Shown here piece by piece: positions 16,055 through 24,922 of a stretch of DNA of 64,000 bases. The position numbers were made by a program, and so were the translations under genes. Numbering within the stretch: position 1 is the first letter of the stretch; every line of letters begins with the position of its first letter. Source of the DNA: JADFOB01 sp046753625 (GTDB taxonomy: Bacteria > Planctomycetota > Phycisphaerae > UBA1845); the NCBI GenBank assembly GCA_046753625.1, contig JBHHUB010000001.1, positions 9,482 to 73,481 of the forward strand. Direction: 5' to 3'. Below the pieces are notes generated by a model that was not told the origin of the DNA, searched no databases, and saw only the letters and a list, made by a program, of their open reading frames with translations.

Positions 16055-17432
16055 CCAGTTGCGCCATCAGCACGTTCACCATGCGGTCGAGGGACATGGC
16101 TCGCGAGCCCTTGATCCAGACTGTGTCCCCGGCACGCACGATGGAGCACAGGTAGTGCCCGGCCTCCTCCTGCGATGGGAAACTCACGAGCCGATCGCCG
16201 CCCGCCCGCGCGCCGTACAGCCCGACCGCTTGCATCATCACGTTGCCCACGCCGATGATCTTCTCAATAGGCGACGCCAGTGCTTGTTCCAAGACCCGAT
16301 CGTGCTGAGGCAAAGCGGCCTCGCCGAGTTCCAGCATGTCTCCCATGACCATGATCCGTCGCCCGCCGACCGCGCGAACCAGCGAGGCGACTGCGGCCGT
16401 CATGCTCGTGGGGTTCGCGTTGTACGCGTCATCAATGATGCTGACGCCGCCGACCAAGCGGCAGTCGGCGCGCCCCGGGGCCGCCTGAAAACTCGCCAGG
16501 CTTTGAATGATCTGTTTCGGAGCCAGCCCAAACCATCGCGCCACGCCGAAGACGACCGCCGCGTTGGTCGCGTGATGCCGTCCGGGCAGGGGCAATTCGA
16601 CGTGGAATCGCCCGCCCAATTCGAATGCCGTGTGTTCGATCGAACCTGTTGGATCGGTCACGCGAAGATCCACGTCTCGGCCGAAGCCGAACCGCATCAG
16701 GCGACCGCCTTGAAACCGGCGCAAGAACGGCAGAATCTCGGGTCGATCCACGTTGACGAACGCCGCTCCGTTCGGATTGACCTGTTCGAGCAGAGATGAT
16801 TTTTCGTCGGCGATGGCCTCAATACTGCCGAACCCTTCCAGATGGGCCTCACCGATCGAGGTGATCACACCGACGTCGGGCGCCGCCACGGCGGCGAGCG
16901 CCGCGACCTCGCCACGGGCGTTGGATCCGATCTCGACGATCAGGTAGCGGTCCGTTTCCTGTGTGGACAAAATGGTGAGCGGCACGCCGAGGTCGTTGTT
17001 GAAACTGGCGGGCGCGGCCCGACCGGGGAGCTTCGCTTTCAACACGTGGTCCAGCATGAATTTCGTCGTCGTCTTGCCGTTGCTGCCGGTGATCGCCACG
17101 ACCTTGGTGGTGTTCGGCATGATCGATTCTCGGTAATGGCTCGCTAGTTTGTTGAGCGCCGCAATCGTGTCCTTAACGAGAATCCTCCGGCTGTTCGAGG
17201 GGGCCGCGCCGTTGGTGCATTTTGAGACGAGGCAGCCTTCGGCGCCGCGCGCCAGAGCGGCTTCGACGAAGCGATGCCCGTCCATCCGGGCCCCGACGAT
17301 CGCCACAAACAGATCGCCCGCCTGAACCTCGCGCGAATCCGTAACGACCCGCCGGACCACGCGATCGCGGTGGGGGGCGAAGCTCGCGCCGTCGACCGCG
17401 CCGGAGATGTCACCGAGGCTCATGGGAATCAC
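16023..17432 (-). CDS. murF: UDP-MurNAc-tripeptide--D-alanyl-D-alanine ligase
   Basis: The ~469-residue Mur ligase adds the D-Ala-D-Ala made by Ddl. Motifs: VVTDSREVQAGDLFVA, AITGSNGKTTTKFM (P-loop), ASFNNDLGVPLT, VEIGSNARGEV, IGEAHLEGFGS, and IDDAYNANPTSMTAA. A GTG at 17432, overlapping the murE stop as GTGA and preceded by GAGG at good spacing, is the preferred start; the ATG at 17423 (MSLGDIS) is the alternative. The 3' end overlaps mraY. Confidence 0.94.
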   Translation of the reverse strand: MIPMSLGDISGAVDGASFAPHRDRVVRRVVTDSREVQAGDLFVAIVGARMDGHRFVEAALARGAEGCLVSKCTNGAAPSNSRRILVKDTIAALNKLASHYRESIMPNTTKVVAITGSNGKTTTKFMLDHVLKAKLPGRAAPASFNNDLGVPLTILSTQETDRYLIVEIGSNARGEVAALAAVAAPDVGVITSIGEAHLEGFGSIEAIADEKSSLLEQVNPNGAAFVNVDRPEILPFLRRFQGGRLMRFGFGRDVDLRVTDPTGSIEHTAFELGGRFHVELPLPGRHHATNAAVVFGVARWFGLAPKQIIQSLASFQAAPGRADCRLVGGVSIIDDAYNANPTSMTAAVASLVRAVGGRRIMVMGDMLELGEAALPQHDRVLEQALASPIEKIIGVGNVMMQAVGLYGARAGGDRLVSFPSQEEAGHYLCSIVRAGDTVWIKGSRAMSLDRMVNVLMAQLGETATATVST

Positions 17433-18985
17433 GCCACCACCTCGCTTACGGGGGTTCGGGATCGGGCACACGCCCTGGCGATGGCCACGTCGTCGAATTC
17501 GAGCACGGTGTCGCCGATCTGCTGAACCGCCTCGTGCCCCTTGCCGGCGATAAGGACCGTATCATCGGGCGCCGCCGATTCGATCGCACCTTGGATCGCC
17601 TTGCGCCGATCCACCTCCACATGCAGCGCGCATTGGGGCGGTTGCGCGAATCCCATGACGATGTCGTCCAGGATCGCCCGCGGCGCTTCGTGGCGCGGAT
17701 TGTCGCTCGTCACCCAAACCTCATCGCACAGCCGCTCTGCGACGGCCGCCATCCTGGGGCGTTTGGTCCGATCGCGGTCTCCCCCGCAACCAAAAACGCA
17801 AATCAGTCGCCCTCGCGTGAGCGGGGCGAGCGTACCCAGCGCATGGGCAAGAGCGTCGTCGGTGTGGGCGTAATCGACGAGAACCGAGAACGGGCTGTCC
17901 GCGGAAACCGCCGACTGCAAGCGACCGGGGACGCCGGCGACGCGTTCGATGCCTTCTTTGATGGCGTCATGACTCACGCCGAGCAGGCTGGCCGCGGCCG
18001 CGGCGGCGAGCGCGTTGGCTACGTTGTACCGACCGGGCAAGTGGACGCGGACCGTGAACCCAAAGCGTTTGCCGCGGATGATCGCTTGGGTTGAGTGGAT
18101 GTCTGCGTCGAGGATCTCCGCGCGGAAGTCGGCCGAAGTGCGATCCAAGGCGAAGGTGCGCACCCGCCCGCGCGCCGCGTCCATGACCGTTCGAGCCGCG
18201 GGATCATCCAAGTTGACAACGGCCCAGGCGTTGGTTCGCTGATTGGCGAACAGCCGACATTTGGACTCGAGGTAGGCCTCATGCGTTTTGTGGTAGTCGA
18301 GATGGTCGCCGCTGAGGTTCGTAAAGACGGTGGCGTCAAAATCGAGCCCGTCGGTGCGCCGTTGATCCAGGGCGTGCGATGACACTTCGAGCACACCATA
18401 ACGTGCGCCGGCGGCGGTTGAGCCGGCCAGGTGGCGGCAAAGCTCGATCGGCCCCGGCGTGGTCAGCGGTGCGTTAAGACGTCGATCCGTCAAATCGTAT
18501 TCGATCGTTCCCAGCAGGGCGGTCTTGGCGCCCCGCGCCTGCAGGATGGACCGAAGAAACCACGTTGTCGTGGATTTTCCGTTGGTTCCCGTGACGCCGA
18601 CCAGACGCAATCGGGGTCGGTCGGGGGCGTTGATTTCAAAGAAGGTCGCCGCCAGCCGCGCCAGTGCCAGGCGCGTGTCGGATACGAGGACGCGGGCGAT
18701 GGGGGGCTCTACCGGCAAGTCGTGCTCGACGATGACCGCGGCGGCCCCGCGCCGGATGGCGTCGTCCAGGAAATCATGTCCGTCGCCGTTCAGCCCGCGC
18801 ACGGCCACAAAACAGGCTCCGGGTGTTACGTGCCTTGAGTCGTCGCATAGTGCCGTTATATTGGCACCTCTTGCGGGGGTCAGGACGCATCGCGGCCGGG
18901 GGGCGCCCGCCTCGATCAGACTTTTCTCAAGCAGATCGAGAAACGACCACCATCGCGCGGCGGCTTCATGGTTGGCTCTGTTCAT
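17429..18985 (-). CDS. murE: UDP-MurNAc-L-Ala-D-Glu--meso-diaminopimelate ligase
   Basis: The 518-residue Mur ligase adds the third residue of the stem peptide. Motifs: DDSRHVTPGACFVAV, P-loop TGTNGKSTT (132-140), LTTPGPIEL, EVSSHALDQRR, FTNLSGDHLDYH, RYNVANALAA, and VDYAHTDDAL. The specificity motif DNPR (428-431), followed by HEAP, is the meso-diaminopimelate type and not the lysine type. This predicts Gram-negative-type A1gamma peptidoglycan. It starts after a 313-bp gap downstream of ftsI that holds repeat material. Confidence 0.95.
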   Translation of the reverse strand: MNRANHEAAARWWSFLDLLEKSLIEAGAPRPRCVLTPARGANITALCDDSRHVTPGACFVAVRGLNGDGHDFLDDAIRRGAAAVIVEHDLPVEPPIARVLVSDTRLALARLAATFFEINAPDRPRLRLVGVTGTNGKSTTTWFLRSILQARGAKTALLGTIEYDLTDRRLNAPLTTPGPIELCRHLAGSTAAGARYGVLEVSSHALDQRRTDGLDFDATVFTNLSGDHLDYHKTHEAYLESKCRLFANQRTNAWAVVNLDDPAARTVMDAARGRVRTFALDRTSADFRAEILDADIHSTQAIIRGKRFGFTVRVHLPGRYNVANALAAAAAASLLGVSHDAIKEGIERVAGVPGRLQSAVSADSPFSVLVDYAHTDDALAHALGTLAPLTRGRLICVFGCGGDRDRTKRPRMAAVAERLCDEVWVTSDNPRHEAPRAILDDIVMGFAQPPQCALHVEVDRRKAIQGAIESAAPDDTVLIAGKGHEAVQQIGDTVLEFDDVAIARACARSRTPVSEVVA

Positions 18986-19298
18986 CCCTGATCACACACA
19001 ACACGTCTTGTCCTGGCACGTCCGGCCCTGACGGGGCCGTACTGTAGCCAAAGATGCCCCTTTTTTCACGTTCGCTCGGTGATGTTTCGCCGCCTTTTCT
19101 TCTGCGATGAAGTGGTCGCTCCTGTGATAAACCAACAACCAACAGGCCCGGCGTTGAACCCTTCGAGCTACAGCAAGCCCGGTGACATCCCACCGTGCGT
19201 GTCCGCAGGCTGGCGCCGACGGCTCTGATTCGGGGCGCCGAAAGTCCGCAGGCTGGCGCCGGCGGTTTCGAAACGGCGTACCGGAGCTGCCGGAATCA
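18986..19298. other. ftsI-murE gap with 18-bp direct repeats
   Basis: This gap interrupts an otherwise compact cluster. GTCCGCAGGCTGGCGCCG occurs exactly at 19201-19218 and 19244-19261. Between them lies GGCTCTGATTCG, a core also found in repeat family A, so this is probably a degenerate family A fragment. No gene or terminator with a U-tract was found. The only short frames, on either strand, do not look coding. Confidence 0.5.
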
Positions 19299-21032
19299 TC
19301 AGGGGCCCATGGCAACCTGCCGATCCGCTGGGACTTGCAGGTATGCCAGGGTTGTCCCCAGGATCCTGCTCACCGCCGGGGCAGCCACGGTGGCGCCGTA
19401 ATAGCCTTTCTTCATGTTGGGCCGCCGGACCATGACCACGGCCGCGACTTGCGGATTGCGCACGGGCGCGGCGCCCATGAAGGTCGAGAGGTACGCACCG
19501 GGCTCATACCCACTGCGATCCGGTTTCAGCAATTTGACCGTACCCGTCTTGCCCAGCGCGCGGTACGGCCCTTGAAAATGGGTTCTGGCTCCGCCGTGTT
19601 CCACGACCGACACCATTGCCGTTTGGACCATATATCGCGCAACCTCCGGTCGAACGACCCTGCGGACGGCTTCCGCGCCGGCATGCGACTGGACCACCGT
19701 CCCATCGGGCCGGCTCAACTCCTTGACCAGATGGGGCTTGATGAGCACGCCGTCGTTGAGCAAACAGCAAAGCCCCGTAATCAGTTGAAGGGGGGTGACC
19801 GATACTTCGTAGCCGAACGACACCGACGTCGTCGACAAGTCGTTCCATTTCGAAAGGCTGTGTACGATGCCCGAGCATTCGCCGACCAGTTCGATGCCGG
19901 TGCGCGTCCCGAAGCCAAAACCCTTGATTGTCGCATAGAGCAGATCGTTACCCATACGCTCAGCGATCTGCCCCATGCCGATGTTGCTGCTCTTCGTGAT
20001 GATTCCGGTAAGGTCCAACAGCCCGTATGGGTGGGTATCCTGTACCAGTCGGCTGCCGAAGCGGAATCGGCCCATGTGGCAGTCTATTTCTTCCGTTAAA
20101 GTCACCAGCCCCCGATCCAACGCACCGGAGGCGATGAAGGGCTTGAATGTGCTGCCCGGTTCGACGGGGTCGGTGATGGCCCGGTTGCGACGCGTTCCCG
20201 CCGGAACACTCATGGGCTTATTCGGGTCGAACGTTGGATAACAGGCCATCGCCAGAATTTCACCCGTGGCGGGCGCCATGACAATGGCCACACCGCTTCG
20301 GGCTTCGAATTCGGTTACGGATTGTTCGAGGGCGGCTTCCGTGACGCGCTGGATTTCCGCATCCACGGTGAGCACGAGGTTGCCGCCGTCGACGGGAGGC
20401 CGACCGGCGTGTTCACCATGCCACAGCGCCCGCCGCTTGGCGTCTCGAATGGATTCGATGCGACCGTCGCGCCCCGCCAGATGCTCATCCAGCGCCAACT
20501 CGATGCCTTCCAAGCCGTGTCCATCGGCTCCGACAAACCCCAGCACGTGCGCCAGGGACGTACCCATCGGGTAGACCCGTGCCGCGCGGCGCGAGAGCCC
20601 CGCGCCGGGCTGTTTCATCTGCGCCACGGCCTCGGCCGTCACGGGGTCCACGCGTTTGGCGACGATCAAATAGCGAGCATTCGGTTGGGCTTGGATCCGC
20701 TCCAGGAGATGTTCCGGGGCGACGTTGATCCGCGCGCCCAGTTCAGCGGCGAAAGCCTCGGCATCGGCCACCACCTTGGCGTCGATGAACACGTCCGGGA
20801 GGAACCGCGTGGTCGCCAGAACACGACCACGCCGATCGAGAATGTGTCCGCGGCGTGAGGGTAGGACGGATCGGCTTTCCTGCTGGCGCTTCGCGATGGC
20901 CAGTAGCGTGGCCCGGCGAGCCGTGTTGATGTGGATGAGCCGGCCCAAGAGCCCCACAAAAGCCAGAAGGGTCAGTGCAAGCAGCACGGTTCCCGTGGTA
21001 CGTTGCCGTTGGCTGTCCGGTCTGATTGGCAT
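19299..21032 (-). CDS. ftsI: Peptidoglycan D,D-transpeptidase FtsI (class B PBP)
   Basis: The 577-residue class B penicillin-binding protein crosslinks septal peptidoglycan in the periplasm. It has one N-terminal membrane helix (about residues 15-35), a dimerisation/pedestal region starting at SRRGHILDRRGRVLA (about 59-73), and a transpeptidase domain with S294-TFK, S348-SN and K495-TG. No PASTA domains are present. It follows ftsL in the cluster after a 120-bp gap. The SEDS partner FtsW is encoded downstream. Confidence 0.95.
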   Translation of the reverse strand: MPIRPDSQRQRTTGTVLLALTLLAFVGLLGRLIHINTARRATLLAIAKRQQESRSVLPSRRGHILDRRGRVLATTRFLPDVFIDAKVVADAEAFAAELGARINVAPEHLLERIQAQPNARYLIVAKRVDPVTAEAVAQMKQPGAGLSRRAARVYPMGTSLAHVLGFVGADGHGLEGIELALDEHLAGRDGRIESIRDAKRRALWHGEHAGRPPVDGGNLVLTVDAEIQRVTEAALEQSVTEFEARSGVAIVMAPATGEILAMACYPTFDPNKPMSVPAGTRRNRAITDPVEPGSTFKPFIASGALDRGLVTLTEEIDCHMGRFRFGSRLVQDTHPYGLLDLTGIITKSSNIGMGQIAERMGNDLLYATIKGFGFGTRTGIELVGECSGIVHSLSKWNDLSTTSVSFGYEVSVTPLQLITGLCCLLNDGVLIKPHLVKELSRPDGTVVQSHAGAEAVRRVVRPEVARYMVQTAMVSVVEHGGARTHFQGPYRALGKTGTVKLLKPDRSGYEPGAYLSTFMGAAPVRNPQVAAVVMVRRPNMKKGYYGATVAAPAVSRILGTTLAYLQVPADRQVAMGP

Positions 21033-21152
21033 CGCATCCCCTACTCGATCGTTTCCTCGTCCGGTTCCGACTCGCAGAACCGAGGGGCACCGTTTCGTCC
21101 GGCGGCCTGGTGTCCGGTCGATGTCGGCATCGAACCGGCACGCCGAACGCGG

Positions 21153-21428
21153 TTACTGCCGGGCAACATGCGTCGCCGCAGCTTGGGGGGGCGCCGGCGG
21201 GACCACGCTCTCGTCAAAGCGAATTACCCGGTTACGGATTTCGTCGGGCGTCCTGAGCCGGGCCACCCGTGCCTGAATCGACCAGAGCCGACGACGCGCT
21301 TCCACTTGCTTGAGCTCCATCCGCACGGCGGTCGCGGCCGCCCGCGTTTGCAAGGTACGTACATGAACCAGCCCCAGGGCCAGGGCACCAAACGCAACGA
21401 GCAAGAACGCGGCGCGCTGCGTGGTCAA
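21153..21428 (-). CDS. ftsL: FtsL-like small bitopic division protein
   Basis: The 91-residue protein has an N-terminal membrane segment (about 6-22: AAFLLVAFGALALGLVHV) and a short heptad-like region (about 30-68: AVRMELKQVEARRRLWSIQ) containing the kind of leucine-zipper helix seen in FtsL, then a Pro/Ala-rich tail. Sequence identity is too low to prove the family; position directly before ftsI and topology support it. Its ATG overlaps the stop of the upstream LysM gene by 4 nt (ATGA), so it is translationally coupled to that protein. Confidence 0.7.
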   Translation of the reverse strand: MTTQRAAFLLVAFGALALGLVHVRTLQTRAAATAVRMELKQVEARRRLWSIQARVARLRTPDEIRNRVIRFDESVVPPAPPQAAATHVARQ

Positions 21429-22414
21429 CGTCGCGCTCCTCCTGCGGACGCGACCCGGCGACCGGGGAGCCTGATGCGCACGCCCGGTCGAATCATGTCG
21501 GGCTTGGGAAACTTATCCTTGTTGAGCTCGAAGATTTCCCGCCAGCGGGATTCGTCGCCGAGCTGCTCCCGCGCGATCTTGGCGTAGCGGTCATTCTTCT
21601 GAATTTCGTACCATGGCGTATCCCCGGGCTCCGACCTCTCCTGGCGGTGGATGTCCTGGCCCGCTGCCGGCGAAGCGGGAACGCGGTGCGCCCCAGCGCT
21701 ACGAGGCCCGTCGAACCCCGCAACCGGAGGAAGCGTGATGTTCAAGCCCGCACGTAGCTTGTCCACGCTCGGCAGCACGGCTCGATTCGCATCGAAGATG
21801 GCATTGATGACGGTTCGAGATCCGCTCCCGTAGAACAAACGTGCGATCTTTGAAAGCGAGTCCCCTGAAGCCACCGTGTAGGCCATGCCAGGCCGATTGG
21901 CCCGCTCTTTCGCCGATCGGGCCGACAAGACGGCCGGCTCAGGCGGAGGCCCCGGCCGGTTTTGCTCTGCTGCGCGGCCTGGTAGTGCGCTGGTCGCTTG
22001 AGCCAGATGCTGGCGCTCAACCTGGGCGGCCAGCTCGTCGAGCCGACGTTCCAGTTCGGCGCGGCTGGCGGACGTCCATGCAGGATCCATGTTGGTTCTT
22101 GCGGGGCGGTCCTCGGTAAACTGCTCGTTTCGTTCAGGCCTCCCGCCGGCAGCGGGCCGCGTTGCGGTCGGAGCATCCACCGGAGGAATCGCGTCGTCCG
22201 CGGTAGCGTGTCGTCGCCAACCGGTACCCGGGTTACTGCCGTTGGCTTCGGGCGTGGTCTGTGCCGGTGGGGCGGAGTGGGCCGGGCGCGAATCGGCGCG
22301 CACGCCCAAATCTTCGTTGCTGAATCGCTCGTTGCCGCGATTGGTGAGGATGACCGCAAAACAAACGATAAAGGCCAGCCCCGCAAGCAATCCGACTTTG
22401 GTTTCTTGTGCCAT
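21425..22414 (-). CDS. Membrane-anchored double-LysM protein inside the dcw cluster
   Basis: The 329-residue protein has an N-terminal membrane helix (about 7-24), a long Pro/Ala-rich linker with a coiled segment (about 112-140), and two LysM domains (about 178-230 and 268-317; YTVASGDSLSKIARLFYG and YEIQKNDRYAKIAREQLG). LysM binds GlcNAc-containing glycans, so it probably attaches to peptidoglycan in the periplasm. A GGAGG site precedes the ATG. It lies between rsmH and ftsL, where most bacteria have nothing, and overlaps ftsL by 4 nt. This suggests a lineage-specific division or wall-binding protein. Confidence 0.85.
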   Translation of the reverse strand: MAQETKVGLLAGLAFIVCFAVILTNRGNERFSNEDLGVRADSRPAHSAPPAQTTPEANGSNPGTGWRRHATADDAIPPVDAPTATRPAAGGRPERNEQFTEDRPARTNMDPAWTSASRAELERRLDELAAQVERQHLAQATSALPGRAAEQNRPGPPPEPAVLSARSAKERANRPGMAYTVASGDSLSKIARLFYGSGSRTVINAIFDANRAVLPSVDKLRAGLNITLPPVAGFDGPRSAGAHRVPASPAAGQDIHRQERSEPGDTPWYEIQKNDRYAKIAREQLGDESRWREIFELNKDKFPKPDMIRPGVRIRLPGRRVASAGGARR

Positions 22415-22563
22415 GGCAATGCCTCCGGGCCCTGATGCTCTGTCACACTCGCTGTGACGACGTTTTCTGAGTCATTCGTAAGCCCAGCCGCCCTCGACCG
22501 GGAGTTCGCCCACCCACGACGGCGTTTCGCCGGCCGCGCCATCCCATCCACATTGACGGTGCG

Positions 22564-23514
22564 TCACCCGGTTTCCAGAGCCGGGCGTGTCTCGAGGCGT
22601 CGCGCCACGCGGAGTTTCGCGCTGCGTGATCGAGGATTTCGCTCACGCTCCTCGGGCGATGCAATCACTGGTTTTTTGGTCAGCAATTCGTAGGTGCCTT
22701 CCGACTTACGCTTTCGAAAATTGAGTTTGACCGGTTTATCCTCAACACTGTGAAACGCGATGATTGCGATTCGGCCTCCCGGTTTGAGCACGTTCGGCGC
22801 GGCCTGGAGAAACGCCGCCAACGCGCCCGGCTCATCGTTGACCGCCATGCGCAGCGCTTGAAACGTTCGCGTGGCCGGGTGAATTCTGGATCGTCGGGAC
22901 GACGGATCGCGAACCCCCAACGCACGGCAGGTGATTTCGGCCAGGCGACCGGTGGTGGTAATCCGCCGGTCGCGTCGCTGCCGGCAGATATGCCTGGCGA
23001 TGCGGCGGCTTTTCATTTCCTGCGCGTTGAAGTAAATCAGATCGGCCAGCTCCCGTTCCGAAAGGCGATTCACCAGGTCCGAGGCGGTCACCTCGAGCCG
23101 CGGATCTAAGCGCATATCCAGTGGGCCATCCTGCTGAAAGGACAGCCCGCGTTCCGGGTCATCGAGCTGGGTCGAACTTACGCCCAAATCGGCCAGCACG
23201 ACGTCCACATGTTCTACGTTTTGCGCCGCCAGCACAGCTCGAATTCTGCGGTAGTTCTCGTGGACCAGGTCGATTCGACAAGTGCACCCGGCCAATGCCG
23301 CTCGGGCAATCGAAAGGTTGCCCGGATCGACATCCAGTCCGATCAGCCGCCCCTTGGGGCCCAGGCGCTGCGCCAGCATGCGCGCGTGACCGCCGGAGCC
23401 TACCGTCGCATCCACAACGGTGTCGCCCGCCTCGACGGGCAGAAAACCGGCGATTTCTTCGGGAAGTACCGGAATATGTACCAACGGCTTGCTGGACTCC
23501 GGCACCGTTCCCAT
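22564..23514 (-). CDS. rsmH: 16S rRNA (cytosine(1402)-N(4))-methyltransferase
   Basis: The ~316-residue SAM-dependent methyltransferase (formerly MraW) modifies C1402 of 16S rRNA. Motifs: HIPVLPEEI, DATVGSGGHARMLA, GRLIGLDVDPGNL, VVLADLGVSSTQLDDPERG followed by PLDMRLD, RIHPATRTFQALRMAVNDE, and FHSVEDKPVK followed by LLTKKPVIASPEERERNPR. The ATG at 23514 or the GTG at 23517 may start it. It is separated from mraZ by an unusually long 440-bp gap. Confidence 0.94.
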   Translation of the reverse strand: MGTVPESSKPLVHIPVLPEEIAGFLPVEAGDTVVDATVGSGGHARMLAQRLGPKGRLIGLDVDPGNLSIARAALAGCTCRIDLVHENYRRIRAVLAAQNVEHVDVVLADLGVSSTQLDDPERGLSFQQDGPLDMRLDPRLEVTASDLVNRLSERELADLIYFNAQEMKSRRIARHICRQRRDRRITTTGRLAEITCRALGVRDPSSRRSRIHPATRTFQALRMAVNDEPGALAAFLQAAPNVLKPGGRIAIIAFHSVEDKPVKLNFRKRKSEGTYELLTKKPVIASPEERERNPRSRSAKLRVARRLETRPALETG

Positions 23515-23768
23515 CACTTACCAACAAAAGGAGAAGGAGGCTGCCACTCATCCGTGACGACAGCGCTCCCATTCCCGTGGAGCTTTTCAAAACCAACCAA
23601 CGCGAACCCACAGTGCCTCCGTCCAAGAGGCCGGCCGCAGTTGTTTGTACCCAGCGGACCGAGTAATCCCCGTACGCCGCTTTGATCAGCCACACACTCC
23701 ACTAACGATCGCGGATCGGCGACTCCCTTCGCCTCCTCAACCACGATCGAAACGAATTCGTGAAACAT
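23514..23768 (-). CDS. Doubtful 84-codon frame between mraZ and rsmH
   Basis: An ATG-started frame ends in TGATG, where its stop overlaps the rsmH start by one base, the arrangement of translationally coupled genes. The predicted product (MFHEFVSIVVEEAKGVADPR... to ...PPSPFVGK) matches no family I know, and no clear ribosome-binding site precedes it. It may be a leader ORF or chance. I list it because the mraZ-rsmH gap is otherwise unexplained. Confidence 0.2.
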   Translation of the reverse strand: MFHEFVSIVVEEAKGVADPRSLVECVADQSGVRGLLGPLGTNNCGRPLGRRHCGFALVGFEKLHGNGSAVVTDEWQPPSPFVGK

Positions 23769-23956
23769 TCGCCCGCCAAAGAACCTTTGCCCGAGAAGAC
23801 GAGGTCGCCACTGCAGAGACCTCTACCGCGCCGAGAGGCAGCCTCCGCCTTATTATCCCTCGCCCTCTTCGAAAGCTGCACGTCTTGGGACGCTCGCTTC
23901 ATCCACTCGCTACGGTTCCGAATCCTTTCGGGCCGCAAACAGGCATAAGCCCCACG

Positions 23957-24427
23957 TCAATCCGTTGACCCGGGGCGTCTGCGCAAGAAACTTTGCCACT
24001 GGGGCCAATCCTCACCCTCCCAGTCGATACCCAAATCGCGATCCAACGCCGCGCGGTTCCATATTTCGATGCGATTCTTCTGGCCGATGAGGTAGACTTC
24101 CTCGCCGAGTCCGGCTTTGCGCCGAAGTCGGTCGGGAAGCACGATACGGCCTTGCTTGTCGATCTCCACGGGCGATGCCAGGGAATAGAACTGCAATTCG
24201 AAGCGCCGTGCGTCGGGTCCGGTGCTGTACTCCGTCTCCAGACGCGAGGCCAACTCCTCGAATCCGCGGGTGGTGAAGATGGCAAGGGTTCCGATGGACT
24301 CCGCCAATGTGACGTAGAGGGTAGTTCCTTCCCGCTCGGGATCGACGACGCAACGTAGTTGGGCCGGCAATTGGACCCGATTCTTCGCATCGATCGTCCT
24401 CTCAAACTGTCCCGCGAATAGCCGCAT
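23957..24427 (-). CDS. mraZ: Transcriptional regulator MraZ
   Basis: The 156-residue protein is the AbrB-fold regulator that heads dcw clusters and binds DNA repeats in front of its own gene. Two SpoVT-AbrB-like halves are visible: FAGQFERTIDAKNRVQLPAQ (about residues 4-23) and SPVEIDKQGRIVLPDRLR (about 84-101). The start at the ATG at 24427 (MRLFAGQF) fits the family; the frame is open to 24460 but that would place the putative operator inside the coding region. Length is normal. Confidence 0.93.
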   Translation of the reverse strand: MRLFAGQFERTIDAKNRVQLPAQLRCVVDPEREGTTLYVTLAESIGTLAIFTTRGFEELASRLETEYSTGPDARRFELQFYSLASPVEIDKQGRIVLPDRLRRKAGLGEEVYLIGQKNRIEIWNRAALDRDLGIDWEGEDWPQWQSFLRRRPGSTD

Positions 24428-24446
24428 AAGGCTTAAACATCGGTAA

Positions 24447-24490
24447 CCACTTCTTGCCACTTATCGACAAAATCTACCATCGCTACCCAC
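24447..24490 (-). promoter_or_regulatory. Probable MraZ operator: five-step 10-bp array
   Basis: On the minus strand TGGGT, TGGTA, TGTCG-like, TGGCA and TGGTT follow one another at exact 10-bp steps (triplets at 24489, 24479, 24469, 24459 and 24449). Four of five begin TGG; the middle one is degenerate. Known MraZ sites are TGGG-type direct repeats on one helix face. The array begins 20 nt upstream of the mraZ start and overlaps the promoter. Confidence 0.65.
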
Positions 24491-24498
24491 AAAGGCAA
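24471..24498 (-). promoter_or_regulatory. Candidate promoter of the dcw cluster
   Basis: TTGCCT (24498-24493) and TAGATT (24476-24471) are separated by 16 nt on the minus strand, a fair sigma-70-type promoter. The first two TGG sites of the MraZ array lie in the spacer, so bound MraZ would block it. Transcription would start near 24464, giving a very short mraZ leader. Confidence 0.4.
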
Positions 24499-24922
24499 GA
24501 GGAAAAAACGAGGAAGAGAAAAGATAAGGAGCTTTCCCCATTAGAGTGCTTCAGGCATCCACAATATGTACCGCTGCAAGCTAGCACAAGCACGACATGG
24601 GGAGCGTGGTCGTCATGATCGCAAGAAATGAAGGCAGAATTTGCGCGGTTCGGACTAAGGACGTTCGTTCGAATCACAAGTGGATTGTCCCCACGTGGCG
24701 GCGTGATCTATTGGTGAAATTCAGCACAAAATCATATCTAATTGAAAGTTATCATCGGAAAGGCGGAGCAAAATGGAGCCGGGGCAACGCATGCCTGGTT
24801 GCGGCGAGTCACGGACGCGCTGGTTTGGATGGCCATGCGCTGATGTGCGTGGCCAAACCCTGTAGTTTTGCTTGCGGCTCAGATACGAGGAAAGGCAGCG
24901 CGGCATTGCAACGGCGGCGGAG
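24499..24922. other. AT-rich intergenic region upstream of mraZ
   Basis: The ~420 bp between the mraZ promoter and the upstream glycosyltransferase stop are AT-richer than the surroundings, especially 24490-24760. No gene is convincing: a 124-codon plus-strand frame (24597-24971) overlaps the glycosyltransferase and has no family features. Additional promoter elements may lie here, but none stands out. Confidence 0.4.
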
